Assembly: GCA_034440575.1 (NCBI GenBank) | Contig: JAOTOL010001476.1 | Coordinates: forward strand, 27,501 to 91,500 | From: Imbricaverruca yamaguchii | Lineage: Eukaryota > Arthropoda > Thecostraca > Neoverrucidae | Direction: 5' to 3' | DNA: 64,000 bases | In this document: positions 10,589-19,935 of the stretch, one piece after another | Layout: each line of letters starts with the position of its first letter | How positions within the stretch are numbered: position 1 is the first letter of the stretch | The notes under the pieces: model-generated | What the model was told of the DNA's origin: nothing | The model's input: the letters and a program-made list of their open reading frames with translations, nothing else | Database searches by the model: none | Made by a program: the position numbers and the translations under genes

Positions 10589-13150
10589 GTCCTTCACAGG
10601 TACTCATCACAGTGAAGATGTCCTTACGCAGCAAAGCCAATCATTCCTGTATCGAACCGCGGAGAAACCTGCCTAAAAGCCAGGTGCCGACAAACAAGGA
10701 CGTAGTTTACTATGTGCGACTTTTATTATGCGAAACGGTGAACCCACGTGCGAAAGACCTCTCTGAACGTATTTTTAGGCCTGTGGCTCTGGAAGTGACC
10801 AAGATATAGGAGAACGAGGGGATTCCAGCAATCAAATGCGTTCAGAGAAAGATTGCTGAGTGCTACAAGAGGTATCAACGCATGAACAAGATCACAAAGG
10901 ATTTCGTGTCAACAATAATCCTGCCTGGGAGAAAGAAGAGCGCTTCTTCAAGGAGCTCTTCAATTTTGCGGCGTGCAGGTGCAAGGACCTGCGCCGCTGT
11001 GACTGCCCACGAAACGACAGTGTCCGAAGCTGAAGTTGGCTTCCTCAGAGACCAGAGGGTGCCGCGGAAGATGTTCCTGGGGAGCGTCGATTGTCAGGAA
11101 AGCACCCGACGTCAGACAGCAGCATCAAGAAGGGCAACACTGGACCAGAACGGAGGACGGGCGTCGCCAGCTCCCTCAGACCCCAGACATCTCGAATCGC
11201 CCAACGAGGCCGGACCTTCTGGCCTGCTACCTGCTACGCCTGCATCTGCTTCTACACATCATGCTGCCGGCGCGGTGGAGGACAGTTCGGACTCTGCATC
11301 CATTGATGCAGCTGACGCGCCCGGTGATGCAGACTGGGAGGGTGGCGGTGCTGAACCAGAGTCAAGAAATCTGGAAACACTGACAAACACTGCGCTGGCG
11401 GCCGACAGGTTCGGGGTCTCGAACCGCGCAATGGCCGCTATTATCAACGCGTTCCAGATGGACATAGGGAGGATATCGCCAGATAATCCAACATTGGTGG
11501 CTGATCCCATGAAGGTTTGACGTGAAAGACGTCGCGTCCGCCACGCCTCGGCCCAGGACAGAGCAGAGAGGCACCACGAGACGGCGCTGAGCGGCCTCTA
11601 TTTCGATGGCCGAAAAGACCTCACCTGCGTCGACCGGGCCTCCCACATAGCTCAGGAGCATATCGTCGTGCTGGCGGAGCCCGGCGGCCAGTATCTGACC
11701 CACTTTACGCCTCAGTCAGCGAAAGCCATAGATCAAGTCAACGACTTGGTCAACATCGCCAATGAGCACGGCGGCAAAGTGCGTGTCCTGGGCTGCGACG
11801 GAGCCGCAGTGAACACAGGCCGATATGGTGGCATCTGTCGACTATTCGAGGTGATTCAGAAGCAGCCAGTGTACTGGTGTATCTGCCAGATACACTCGAA
11901 TGAGCTCAACTTGCGGGAAGTGTTCAGAAAACTGGACGGGAAAACCACGGGACCAAACTCCTTCACTGGTCCGCTTGGCAAATCCGTGTCTGGGCCGGTG
12001 CATCGCATGGCTGTCGACAACTTCATCCCAGTGCCCGGCCATGTCCAGGACTTGCCACAGACGTTGGTTGCTGGCCTCAGCCACGATCAGCAACTGCTCT
12101 ACCAGCTCGCCATCGGCGTGCAGACCGGCGCTGTACCAGAGGAGATCGCGCACCGAAAGATCGGACAGCTCAACCATGCCAGGTACAATTTGTGGTTCCA
12201 AACTGATTCGAAGTGATACAAATTGGCTGGACGTTTTCTCGTATTAGCAAAGCTTCAGCTTAAGAGATGACAAAGAAGCTTGGATTACTTGATGGACATA
12301 TACTTTTTAAATACAACAAACGCAATTCGCGACTCATTTTATCCATTGCTGTGCCTATCACCTGTCCCTTTAATGGATGCTATTTCATTACAGCACTGGA
12401 CGCGATTTCCATCTTTATAGCGCAATACAAGTTATATGTATCAACAAACACATTTGATTGGGCAGTAATTAGACTCGTAATTCTCGGGTGACTGGCATTG
12501 GCTGCGCGACTTCTGAGGCTCTACATCTCCGCCACATCACCATCTGCCGAGCTGTCAGGCCTAGTTCGTTACCTGCTCAGTCACTACGTGCCGATGTGGT
12601 TCCACATCAGGGCCAACAGCAGCTGTAGCAACTGGGCCAAAAACGCCACGAGGAGCTTGGAGCTGCTGAGAACGCTGCCCCATGAGCTTCAAGACGTGAT
12701 CAAGCCAGTTATCCAGCTCAACGCCTACTGGTGCCACCCAGTAGCCGTGCTCCTCGCGATGATGGCGAACCCGGACCCGGAGGTGCGCGCCCGGGCCGTG
12801 CGCACCATTCAACAGTGTCTGCAGCAGCCTGACACTGATGTGCGGCCATACGTGCTCCCGACCGTAAACTTTGCCGTCGCAGCCTTCACTGAGCTGTTCG
12901 AGTGGAGCACGACCCTGATAACTGAGCCGCCTCTCACGAGGGCTCTGAGCGGTGCCACGCTGGAGGACATCCGGAATGTCCCGCTGGAAGTGGGTAACTA
13001 TCCCGTCCACACCTTGGCAGTGGAAAGGGCCGTGAAGGCGGTGACGGGGGCGGCCAGTGCGGTCGTCGGTGAGACCCAGCGGTACGGATTCATCTGCAGT
13101 CGGCTAAGGCACCGAGAGCAGCTGCCGACTGTTGGGAGTAAATGGTCATT
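10589..13150 (+). pseudogene. Decayed member of an uncharacterised transposase-like family (RNase H-like core inferred)
   Basis: I recognise conserved blocks of a multi-copy animal protein family of unknown function. In order they are: LPTNKDV-like N-terminus (from ATG 10618); W-x-x-x-GIPAI..K..Y; a C-x-C..C-x-C cluster (about 10970-11005, in a shifted frame); FLxDQRVPRKM; a Ser/Pro/Ala-rich linker; CDGAAVNTG (near 11794-11820); WCICQIHSNEL; GPNSFTGPLGK; LLRLYIS; and YPVHTLAVERAVK..V..AS near the C-terminus. The D..N and CxxH blocks recall hAT-like RNase H-fold transposases, but that is inference. The copy is dead. It has in-frame stops at 10807-10809 (TAG) and 11518-11520 (TGA), two frame changes between about 10905 and 11030, and a likely intron from AG|GTACAA at 12190 whose acceptor now reads TCGG, followed by a TGA where Trp is expected (about 12489). 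Confidence 0.65.
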
Positions 13151-13176
13151 CACAGTGGCCATGGGCTCTGGGTTGT

Positions 13177-13242
13177 TAGTTAGTTAGTTATTTGGGTTTT
13201 CGGGCGCATCAACTGCAGTGGTTATACAGCGCCCATAACTTA
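13177..13242 (-). mobile_element. Hairpin mini-element with AACT tail, 66 bp
   Basis: On the minus strand this reads a GGGCGC..GCGCCC hairpin followed by AAAACCCAAATAACTAACTA. It is flanked by near-identical 13-mers (GGCTCTGGGTTGT at 13164-13176 and GGCTTTGGGTTGT at 13243-13255), consistent with a target-site duplication. Relatives lie at 19902-19935, 29967-30015, 43655-43706 and 45024-45082. Confidence 0.8.
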
Positions 13243-13255
13243 GGCTTTGGGTTGT

Positions 13256-14340
13256 GACTGATGAGCTTGACAACCGACAGTGAACACGTGGCTGTTGGCA
13301 TAACGGACTAGAGCCATTCCAAAGCGTCTGAAGTCAGCATAGGCCGCTGGAGACAGAGAGTAAATAGGCATTGATCGTCGCTTCATCATTTGAAATCTGA
13401 ACAATGATAGTAGCATTTGAACTTAGAGGTAAAATATTGTGATGCTGAGGGCCGTCTTGTTCTTCGCTGTGCCAGGCTTGACATGTTGCTTGATTTCAGT
13501 CGGGGCCAATAGAGTGAGTCTAAATGTAATATGATTACGTATGTACAAATGTCCATTTGTAGCTAGGACGTTCAGGAACCCGTTCGTGTTCATTCCACAC
13601 CTCTTCCTCCAATAGGGAGCAAGTTTGGGCTGCGTCAACGTAAGTTGAAGCTGTAGTTCGTGTGTTGGCCACATGGCGGCGCTATTGTCGAACATGCAAA
13701 AACGTCGCCGCTTCTGTGCAGGATGGGGATTGAAATATTTTGGAAATGAGTGGTCAAATATTATTCCCACATGAACAGAGCATGATAAAATCATAGGTTC
13801 ACCTTGCACAGATTTGGACGATACACCCTGTTGAGCATTGCTTCCAGCTACACGCCACAACCGTTGTGAGGTCATTCCGAGACCAAATATGTAACCAGGA
13901 AACATCTGTATATTTTACCATAGCCCTATCATGTGGGAAGCCATGGCCGCGACCTGACCTCAGGCCAATGCTGCGAAAAAAACCGAGATATATATTATGG
14001 TTCCTGATGAGATCATGACGTGTTATATAAGTTTGAAATCAATCGCCCAATTCTTGTGGAAGTTATGTCACCTAGAACTTTGAGGGATGTTGGGTGACTT
14101 CGCCTGACATGGTGACCTGACCTGAGATGGCCCAGGGTTAAAAATGTATGAGGGCATGCGGAAAACATTAATAAGCAGCCATGCCAGGTTTGGCCTTGCT
14201 AAACCAATTAGTATTGCTGCAAATTATGAAAAACCGCAGGGGGCAGATATCTCCCTTCCCCGACGTGCGCGTATTAACGTTGCCCCGGGCGAGGAGCCGG
14301 TCGGCTGACCCGAGCCGACCCGTGTGTGCGGCGTGATCCT
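13256..14340. other. No gene seen
   Basis: No supported gene. A 160-codon open frame on the minus strand (13423-13905) lacks recognisable motifs, and its composition does not stand out from the surroundings. It could be a chance frame or a fragment of an unknown element. Confidence 0.45.
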
Positions 14341-14354
14341 GTGGACACAACGGC

Positions 14355-14440
14355 GCGAGATTGTGCGTCAGTAGCTCGGTGATTCAGCTGTGGGGTTGTG
14401 AGGCCAGGAGTACGGGGCTCGATCTTCCACGGTGCTCGCC
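14355..14440 (+). mobile_element. tRNA-like SINE head (relic)
   Basis: The stretch GCGCGAGATTGTGCGTCAG..AGCTCGGTG...GTACGGGGCTCGATCTTCC resembles the tRNA-like unit at 63415-63520 (minus strand), which reads GTCGGCAGCTCGGTGGTCA...TACGGGGTTCGATTCCC. Both have a B-box-like GGTTCGAT core, here mutated to GGCTCGAT. A tRNA gene is unlikely because the cloverleaf is not closed. Confidence 0.45.
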
Positions 14441-14985
14441 CTCCCTGCCAGAGTGGGTGGGCAGTGACGTCATATGGGCTCAGCTGCTTAGTGTGTCGTG
14501 AAGCCACAGCCAACAGCAGCACAGACCGATTCCCTCCTGGCTGCGTCGCGTCAGACTGCAGGGAGTAGCAGTATTTTCGCTGACATTTTATGAGATGGCA
14601 CAGATATCGACGTATATTTTGAGAGAACATTGCAACAATTCGCTTGCATATTCAAACGCCATTTCAAGTTCATCGCGGAGTGTCTCTGTCGGTGTCTCTG
14701 TAGCACATATCGCTTCAGCTACCGCTTTACTCACAGCTACTTCACTTCACTGCACAGGTGAGCTAGGACGATATCTTGGCGATTACGTCGTCGTTCAGAC
14801 CATCAGACGGTATTACGATCACTCACTAATGTCATCACTTACTGATATAATCTGTCACCGCTGAGCTACTGAAGGGTGTCGCTCACCACTGATGGTTATC
14901 TAGCCAGCTGTCAAGCTTCAGTGGGGCGTTAGCCCTGCTCACAAAGCACAAAATGCGGTGGGGGGGGGGCTGATAACTCGACTTA

Positions 14986-16149
14986 ACGGTGTGTACCCCG
15001 TCAGTCGATGGCGCTGTGTACCCCGTCAGTCGGTGGCGATGTGTACCCCGTCAGTCGGTGACGGTGTGTACCCCGTCAGTCGGTGGCGATGTGTACCCCG
15101 TCAGTTGGTGGTACTGTGTGCCCCACCAGTCGGTGGCGCCGTGTACCCCGTCAGTTGGTGGCGGCGTGCACCCCGTCAGTCGGTGGCGGTGTGTACCCCG
15201 TCAGTTGGTGGTACTGTGTGCCCCACCAGTCGGTGGCGGCGTGTACCCCGTCAGTTGGTGGTACTGTGTGCCCCACCAGTCGATGGCGATGCACCCCGTC
15301 AGTAGGTGGCACTGTGTACCCCGTCAGTCGGTGGCGGTGTGTACCCCACCAGTCGATGGCGGTGTACACCGTCAGTCGGTGGCGGTGTGTACCCCGTCAG
15401 TCGGTGGCGGCGTGTACCCCGTCAGTCGATGGCGGTGTACCCCGTCAGTCGGTGGCGGCGTGTACCCCGTCAGTCGATGGCGGTGTACCCCGTCAGTCGG
15501 TGACGGTGCGTACCCCGTCAGTCGATGGCGGTGTACCCCGTCAGTCGGTGGCGGCGTGTACCCCATCAGTCGGTGACGGTGTGTACCCCGTCAGTCGATG
15601 GCGGTGTGTACCCCGTCAGTCGGTGACGGCGTGTACCCCGTCAGTCGGTGGCGGCGTGTGCCCCGTCAGTCGATGGCGGTGTGTACCCCGTCAGTCGGTG
15701 ACGGTGTGTACCCCGTCAGTCGGTGACGGTGTGTACCCCGTCAGTCGGTGGCGGCGTGTACCCCGTCAGTCGGTGGCGGCGTGTACCCCGTCAGTCGGTG
15801 ACGGTGTGTACCCCGTCAGTCGGTGACGGTGTGTACCCCGTCAGTCGGTGACGGTGTGTACCCCGTCAGTCGATGGCGGTGTACCCCGTCAGTTGGTGGC
15901 GGCGTGTACCCCGTCAGTTGGTGGCGGTGTACCCCGTCAGTCGGTGACGGTGTGTACCCCGTCAGTCGGTGACGGTGTGTACCCCGTCAGTCGATGGCGG
16001 TGTACCCCGTCAGTCGGTGAGGGCGTGTACCCCGTCAGTCGGTGACGGTGTGTACCCCGTCAGTCGGTGACGGTGTGTACCCCGTCAGTCGATGGCGGTG
16101 TACCCCGTCAGTCGGTGACGGTGTGTACCCCGTCAGTCGGTGGCACTGT
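14986..16149 (+). repeat. 25-bp minisatellite, about 47 copies
   Basis: The unit is GTGTACCCCGTCAGTCGGTG followed by RCGGY, 25 bp. Shorter 22-23 bp variants lack a GT. Substitutions (CGATGG, TTGGTGG, CACC for CGTC) are shared between neighbouring units, as expected from unequal exchange. The right end overlaps the last codons of the transporter gene on the minus strand. The long open frames across it are artefacts of a repeat with few stop codons. Confidence 0.95.
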
Positions 16150-17467
16150 GCATTCGAGCTGCCTGTACTGCTGACAGTGACGCCACAACTAGCGTCCACC
16201 CGCCCGCTACGGTAGTCATCAGAGGGAAGCTGAACGCGTCGGTGAGCACGCCACCCACGATCGGTCCCAGCACACTGCCAAGCGACAGGCTAGACCAGAA
16301 CACACTCGACACGAACGCATGTGTGACGGAGTCGTCCACCAGGCCCCGGGCGGTCGCCACGCGCAACAGCTTGGGGAAGATTGGAATGAACATGCCGCCT
16401 GTCGAGATCTCCTTGACGGTCATGCCGAGGCCAAAGAGCCACCAGGTGGGTGGCAATGACAGCAGCGGCGACGGCGCAAGCAAGAGCAGGCCGACTACGG
16501 CGCCTGTGAGACTCGCCGTCATTAGCAGGTACGTGTTTTGCAGGTGGTCGTAGAGCCAGCCCCAGACAAAGCTGAACACGGAGAGCGTGCCGGTGGCCAC
16601 CAGAAAATACAGGCCGAGCTGAGCTGGAGTGATGCCAATGGCGGTGAGCACGTACGGACCGACGCCCTGGTCGATGCTCGTCCAGTTCATGGTCGCCACC
16701 AACGCGACCAGGCAGCACAGCCAAGCCTCGGACGAGCTTCCCAACAACCGTACCATCGACCAGAAATCACTGCGGCGCGCGGTCGCCTTCTCAATGTTGG
16801 GCACGACCAGTTGCATAGCACCTGCGCAGAGCACCATCAGGGCGCCCAGTATGTAGAAGGGCAGTCCGTAACCACCCAGATAATAGAGGCCGCCACCGAC
16901 GGCCGGGCCGACCGAAATGCCTACGCTGACCATGCTCTCGGCGAGCGCCATGGCCGTGTTGGTGTTGCCCGGGAAGCGCTGCGCGACTATGGCCAGTGCG
17001 GCCGTGCTCAACAGACTGACGGCGACCGCCTCGACCATACGGGTCGCGAAGCTGGCAGCGATGAAGGCGCGCGTGTCGGTGAGCCACGGCAGCGCGCCGA
17101 ACGCCACGGTCGAGCCGCCGGCGACGGCCAGGCCGAGGCAGTAGGAGCGCGAGACGCCGAGTCTGGGCACCAGTCGGCCCGTCAGCGGGTACGCCACCAG
17201 CTGGGTGGCGGCGAAGCAGCTGAACACGGCTCCGATCACGGTCTGAGACAGACCACGGCCGTGTGCCTCCACTGGGAAGAAGGGGATCATGAGAGCCGTC
17301 AGGCAGCCGGCCAGCAGGCTGGACGTGCAGAGACAGGCAAGCAGGAGCTTCTGCTCGACTTTGAGCGGTTCCTTGTGTATGGCGCTGCTGTCAGGCGACT
17401 CGGTGCGGCACTGATGCCCCCATAGCTGGCTGGCTTCATCTTCGTCACCCGCTGTACTCTGTGGCAT
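16133..17467 (-). CDS. SLC18B1: SLC18B1-like MFS transporter, intronless
   Basis: A 444-residue multi-pass membrane transporter of the major facilitator superfamily. It has a charged N-terminus of about 38 residues, then about 12 hydrophobic segments. Family features include the FFPVEAHGRG..IGAVFSCFA stretch after TM1, a loop 2-3 GRLVPRLG signature (motif A position), an acidic residue in MALAESM before a motif C-like GISVGPAVGGG in TM5, and GPIVGGVL near TM11. These match SLC18B1, whose mammalian member is a vesicular polyamine exchanger. That substrate is known for the family, not shown here. Length is close to the usual 450 or so. The first ATG (17465-17467) fits, and no in-frame start lies upstream. 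The frame is uninterrupted over 1335 bp with high GC third positions. Vertebrate orthologues have many introns, so this may be a retrocopy or a lineage that lost introns. The last residues (HSATD) and the stop codon come from the adjacent 25-bp minisatellite. Confidence 0.9.
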   Translation of the reverse strand: MPQSTAGDEDEASQLWGHQCRTESPDSSAIHKEPLKVEQKLLLACLCTSSLLAGCLTALMIPFFPVEAHGRGLSQTVIGAVFSCFAATQLVAYPLTGRLVPRLGVSRSYCLGLAVAGGSTVAFGALPWLTDTRAFIAASFATRMVEAVAVSLLSTAALAIVAQRFPGNTNTAMALAESMVSVGISVGPAVGGGLYYLGGYGLPFYILGALMVLCAGAMQLVVPNIEKATARRSDFWSMVRLLGSSSEAWLCCLVALVATMNWTSIDQGVGPYVLTAIGITPAQLGLYFLVATGTLSVFSFVWGWLYDHLQNTYLLMTASLTGAVVGLLLLAPSPLLSLPPTWWLFGLGMTVKEISTGGMFIPIFPKLLRVATARGLVDDSVTHAFVSSVFWSSLSLGSVLGPIVGGVLTDAFSFPLMTTVAGGWTLVVASLSAVQAARMHSATD

Positions 17468-17640
17468 TTTGACGAGCAGTTCTCACGCGCTCCACGCTGG
17501 CCAGTTGGTGACTTTCTCTTCAGGTCTCACACAAGCGTACGTTAACAACCTCGCACGTTATAAACGCGTGCCACGCTCCGTCGGAATCACTTCGGTTTCT
17601 ACGCTTATTTGTATTGTCTTTCCATCTGAGGCCAACAAGA
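17468..17640 (-). promoter_or_regulatory. Possible core promoter of the transporter gene
   Basis: On the minus strand a TTTATAA sequence (17558-17564) sits about 91-97 nt upstream of the start codon in CpG-containing DNA. The spacing would suit a TATA box with a short 5' leader. No initiation site can be confirmed. Confidence 0.3.
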
Positions 17641-18860
17641 ACTGCTCGTCACCACAGGTGCGGCACGACGGCTCTTCACGTTCGCAGACATTGCAATCAC
17701 ACATTGACGCACTTGTGTGGTTTGTTTCAGGGGCGGCAATACGGCCACAGGTGGCCGATTCCGGCGGCGGTAGATCTCTCACCGAGTCTGACGCTGGCCG
17801 TGAAATGTGTCCTGCTGGACTGTCATCTAACCGCCAGGAGATCTCTACCGGAGATGGTGGACACGTAGTTAGTGTTGTGAGGAATGGGAGCAGAAACGGC
17901 CTATTGGATCCGCCCGGAATGAAATAAATAATTGAAGGAAGCCCAAATAAAAAGCATGGAATCTTTTTGATAGAACACAGAGCATTCACTCATCCCGAAT
18001 AGCAGATTTCGGAGAAATGGGAGTAAGTGGCAATGATGCAAAAAAATTGGGAGCAAATCCCATTGTCCGCATGGCAATTATCAATGCACAATGCTGGTCG
18101 TGCACAACTTGGCGTTTGTTTCAATCAACATCCTGAGGACTAAATCACTGAACAAAATGACTTGAACGCCATTCAGCGGTCATTGGAGCATGGTCCAGGA
18201 CCATCACACATGTTTCGAAATATAAAACCAAACTTAACAAATGATAAATGTGCATTATACTGAAATATATTATAGGGTACAATGCGTTTTTAAAATACAA
18301 TGAATAGTGTGCGCTTCATACCAGGTGAAACACCTTGAAACCATCGCCGTCGTGATTAGTCGACCTAGCTTATAGCCTAAGCCTCGGCTTTTGTCCACTC
18401 AGTTAATGACACAAATCTTTTGAAAATTTATCTTTTGGTCTGAGAGAAAGCGTCGCAGGGATGAATACTGAAATAAAGGAAATGCACTATCAAGTTCGTC
18501 GTCGTACTAAAACTTGTGAAAAACACACGAAATTGGTACCACAAACATGGAGAATTGTTCTCCAAGCATCGTCGTTTTTCCATACTCCCATGCACAAATA
18601 CGAACACATTGCGTACATATCCATACATACATCCATATTTATGTACTCACACATATATGGGTGGATGTAGATATACTTACATATACGCTTCATCTTCAAT
18701 CATTAGCTTACTGGACCCTGGTTACCGACACACTGTATTGAAAGAAAGATCTTAATTGATCAGGTTGACGGACGCGAAGCACCGCGCACTGAACCACCGC
18801 ACCTCGTCCGCTGTCTGGCGACTGCGCCGCTTATCCGTGCTTGCCCCCCGCGGATGCTGT
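17641..18860. other. No supported gene; one Cys-containing open frame
   Basis: A minus-strand open frame of 143 codons (17558-17989) contains CDCNVC..C-R-T-C, which might be a zinc-binding fragment, but I see neither flanking splice sites nor a recognised fold. From about 18000 to 18760 the DNA is AT-rich with CATA-type simple repeats (18595-18660). Confidence 0.4.
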
Positions 18861-18868
18861 CAGGTGCG

Positions 18869-18891
18869 ATTGGCCTGCTGATGTGACGTCA
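18869..18891 (+). promoter_or_regulatory. Reverse CCAAT box plus perfect CRE
   Basis: ATTGG (18869-18873, a reversed CCAAT box) and the palindromic CRE TGACGTCA (18884-18891) lie in GC-rich DNA about 85-110 bp upstream of the ATG at 18977. This arrangement is common in TATA-less, cAMP/CREB-responsive promoters and supports a real promoter for the following exon. Confidence 0.5.
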
Positions 18892-18976
18892 CCGGGGCGC
18901 GATAGCCGACGGAGGTTGCCGCCGTGTGACCATCGGGTGGTGCCTGGCCGGCCGGAGGTATAGTGGTCGCGCAGAC

Positions 18977-19040
18977 ATGGCCCACCACAGTGTCTTCACG
19001 TGCGTCTGTCTCCTGCTGCTGGCAGGCGGCGTTCTGGAAG
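18977..19040 (+). CDS. First coding exon of a probable secreted protein (signal peptide)
   Basis: A short exon too small for ORF finding. ATG at 18977 opens a 21-codon frame beginning MAHHSVFTC, followed by the hydrophobic core VCLLLLAGG and VLEG, a textbook signal peptide. It ends at a consensus splice donor (GGAAG|GTAAGC, exon end 19040). The leader is GC-rich, with a CRE and a CCAAT box about 100 bp upstream. The next exon is not visible. A large CR1 LINE on the opposite strand begins about 360 bp downstream, so the gene either has a long first intron or is disrupted by the insertion. The mature product cannot be named. Confidence 0.5.
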
Positions 19041-19509
19041 GTAAGCAGCTGGAGGGAACGCGACGATGGCATAGTCCGGTGAAAATGATCAGTTCACGCC
19101 CATCGTCCATAGCAAAGTCCGCCGTCTATGTATATATCATATCATAGTAACCTCCATCCAAATGTTGCAGACGTGTGTGGTGCACTTGTTTGAGTGAGGT
19201 CGGTAGGGGGGGGGGGCGATGCACGGCGTTTGTGGCCAAGCGGTGACAATGCAATCGTGGGTCCTTGTACCAAACACACTGCCTGCAACTAAATGGAAAC
19301 AGGCTCACATGTCTGTGGCGCATGCAGAGGTGGTGAATTGTGACCACCCTCCCCCTCCCACCGAAGTTATTGGTTGGTTACTGGTTTTTACGGTGACATA
19401 TAAAGACATAAAGACATAAAGACATAAAAGATTAGTGCAACTATGAGCCACAAGGGCCCTTCTTGGTTGCACTCTGTACACTGAACCAGTTGCCCACGAA
19501 ATATGTCAA

Positions 19510-19901
19510 TCAGCCCTCCCGGTAATACTGAAAAGCAAGCCCTCTATTCTTATCATGATTGTCTATGCCGTTTTTAAAGATGTTCAATGTGCTGCTACTG
19601 ACAATGTTTTCTGGCAGCTGGTGCCAGTGTTCTACTGCCCTGTTGGTGAAGAAAGTTTGCCTTAACCTTGTTCTGCTGTGGCTAACTTTGATTTTGAATT
19701 TATGACCTCTAATTGCATCATTTCTGTTTAATTCAAACATTTCCCCAAGGTATCCCCTCTCCAGACCATGGACAAATTTAAAGACCTCGATGAGATCTCC
19801 TCTCAGCCTTATATATCTAAGTGAAAACATATTCAATTTCTTCAATCTTTCCTCATATGCCAGGTTGATTATGCCCTTAACCATTTTTATAGCCCTCTTT
19901 T
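19510..19901 (-). pseudogene. Duplicated 3' part of CR1 ORF2
   Basis: This frame restarts at QKRAIKMVKG..NLAYEERLKKL and runs to the ORF2 stop (..GLAFQYYREG). Its first 150 bp or so repeat the end of the long ORF2 segment upstream (MVNGISNLAYEERL..HGLERGYL) with only a few changes. The two repeats are separated by the 34-bp mini-element at 19902-19935, which truncates the long ORF with a stop codon. The domain is the C-terminal region after the reverse transcriptase, ending VEHWHQLPENIV..FKNGID, seen also in the copy at 52.9 kb. Confidence 0.8.
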
Positions 19902-19935
19902 GTAGTTAGTTATTAGGGCTTAAGGGCGCATCGAG
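19902..19935 (-). mobile_element. Truncated hairpin mini-element inside CR1 ORF2
   Basis: On the minus strand this reads TCGATGCGCCC..AAGCCCTAATAACTAAC, the 3' part of the mini-element. It is flanked not by a 12-13 bp repeat but by a direct duplication of about 150 bp of CR1 sequence. It adds the codons DAPLSPNN and a stop to ORF2. Confidence 0.7.

Noticed and set aside
10805..11520. Programmed stop-codon readthrough in the transposase-like gene
   Set aside because: The same copy also has frame changes and a damaged splice site, so simple decay explains the in-frame TAG and TGA better.
13423..13905. 160-codon open frame on the minus strand
   Set aside because: No recognisable domain, no splice signals, no repeat relatives in the window; could be chance.
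14958..16045. Open frames of PVSRWRCVPRQS repeats
   Set aside because: Translation of the 25-bp minisatellite, with shifts at shortened units.
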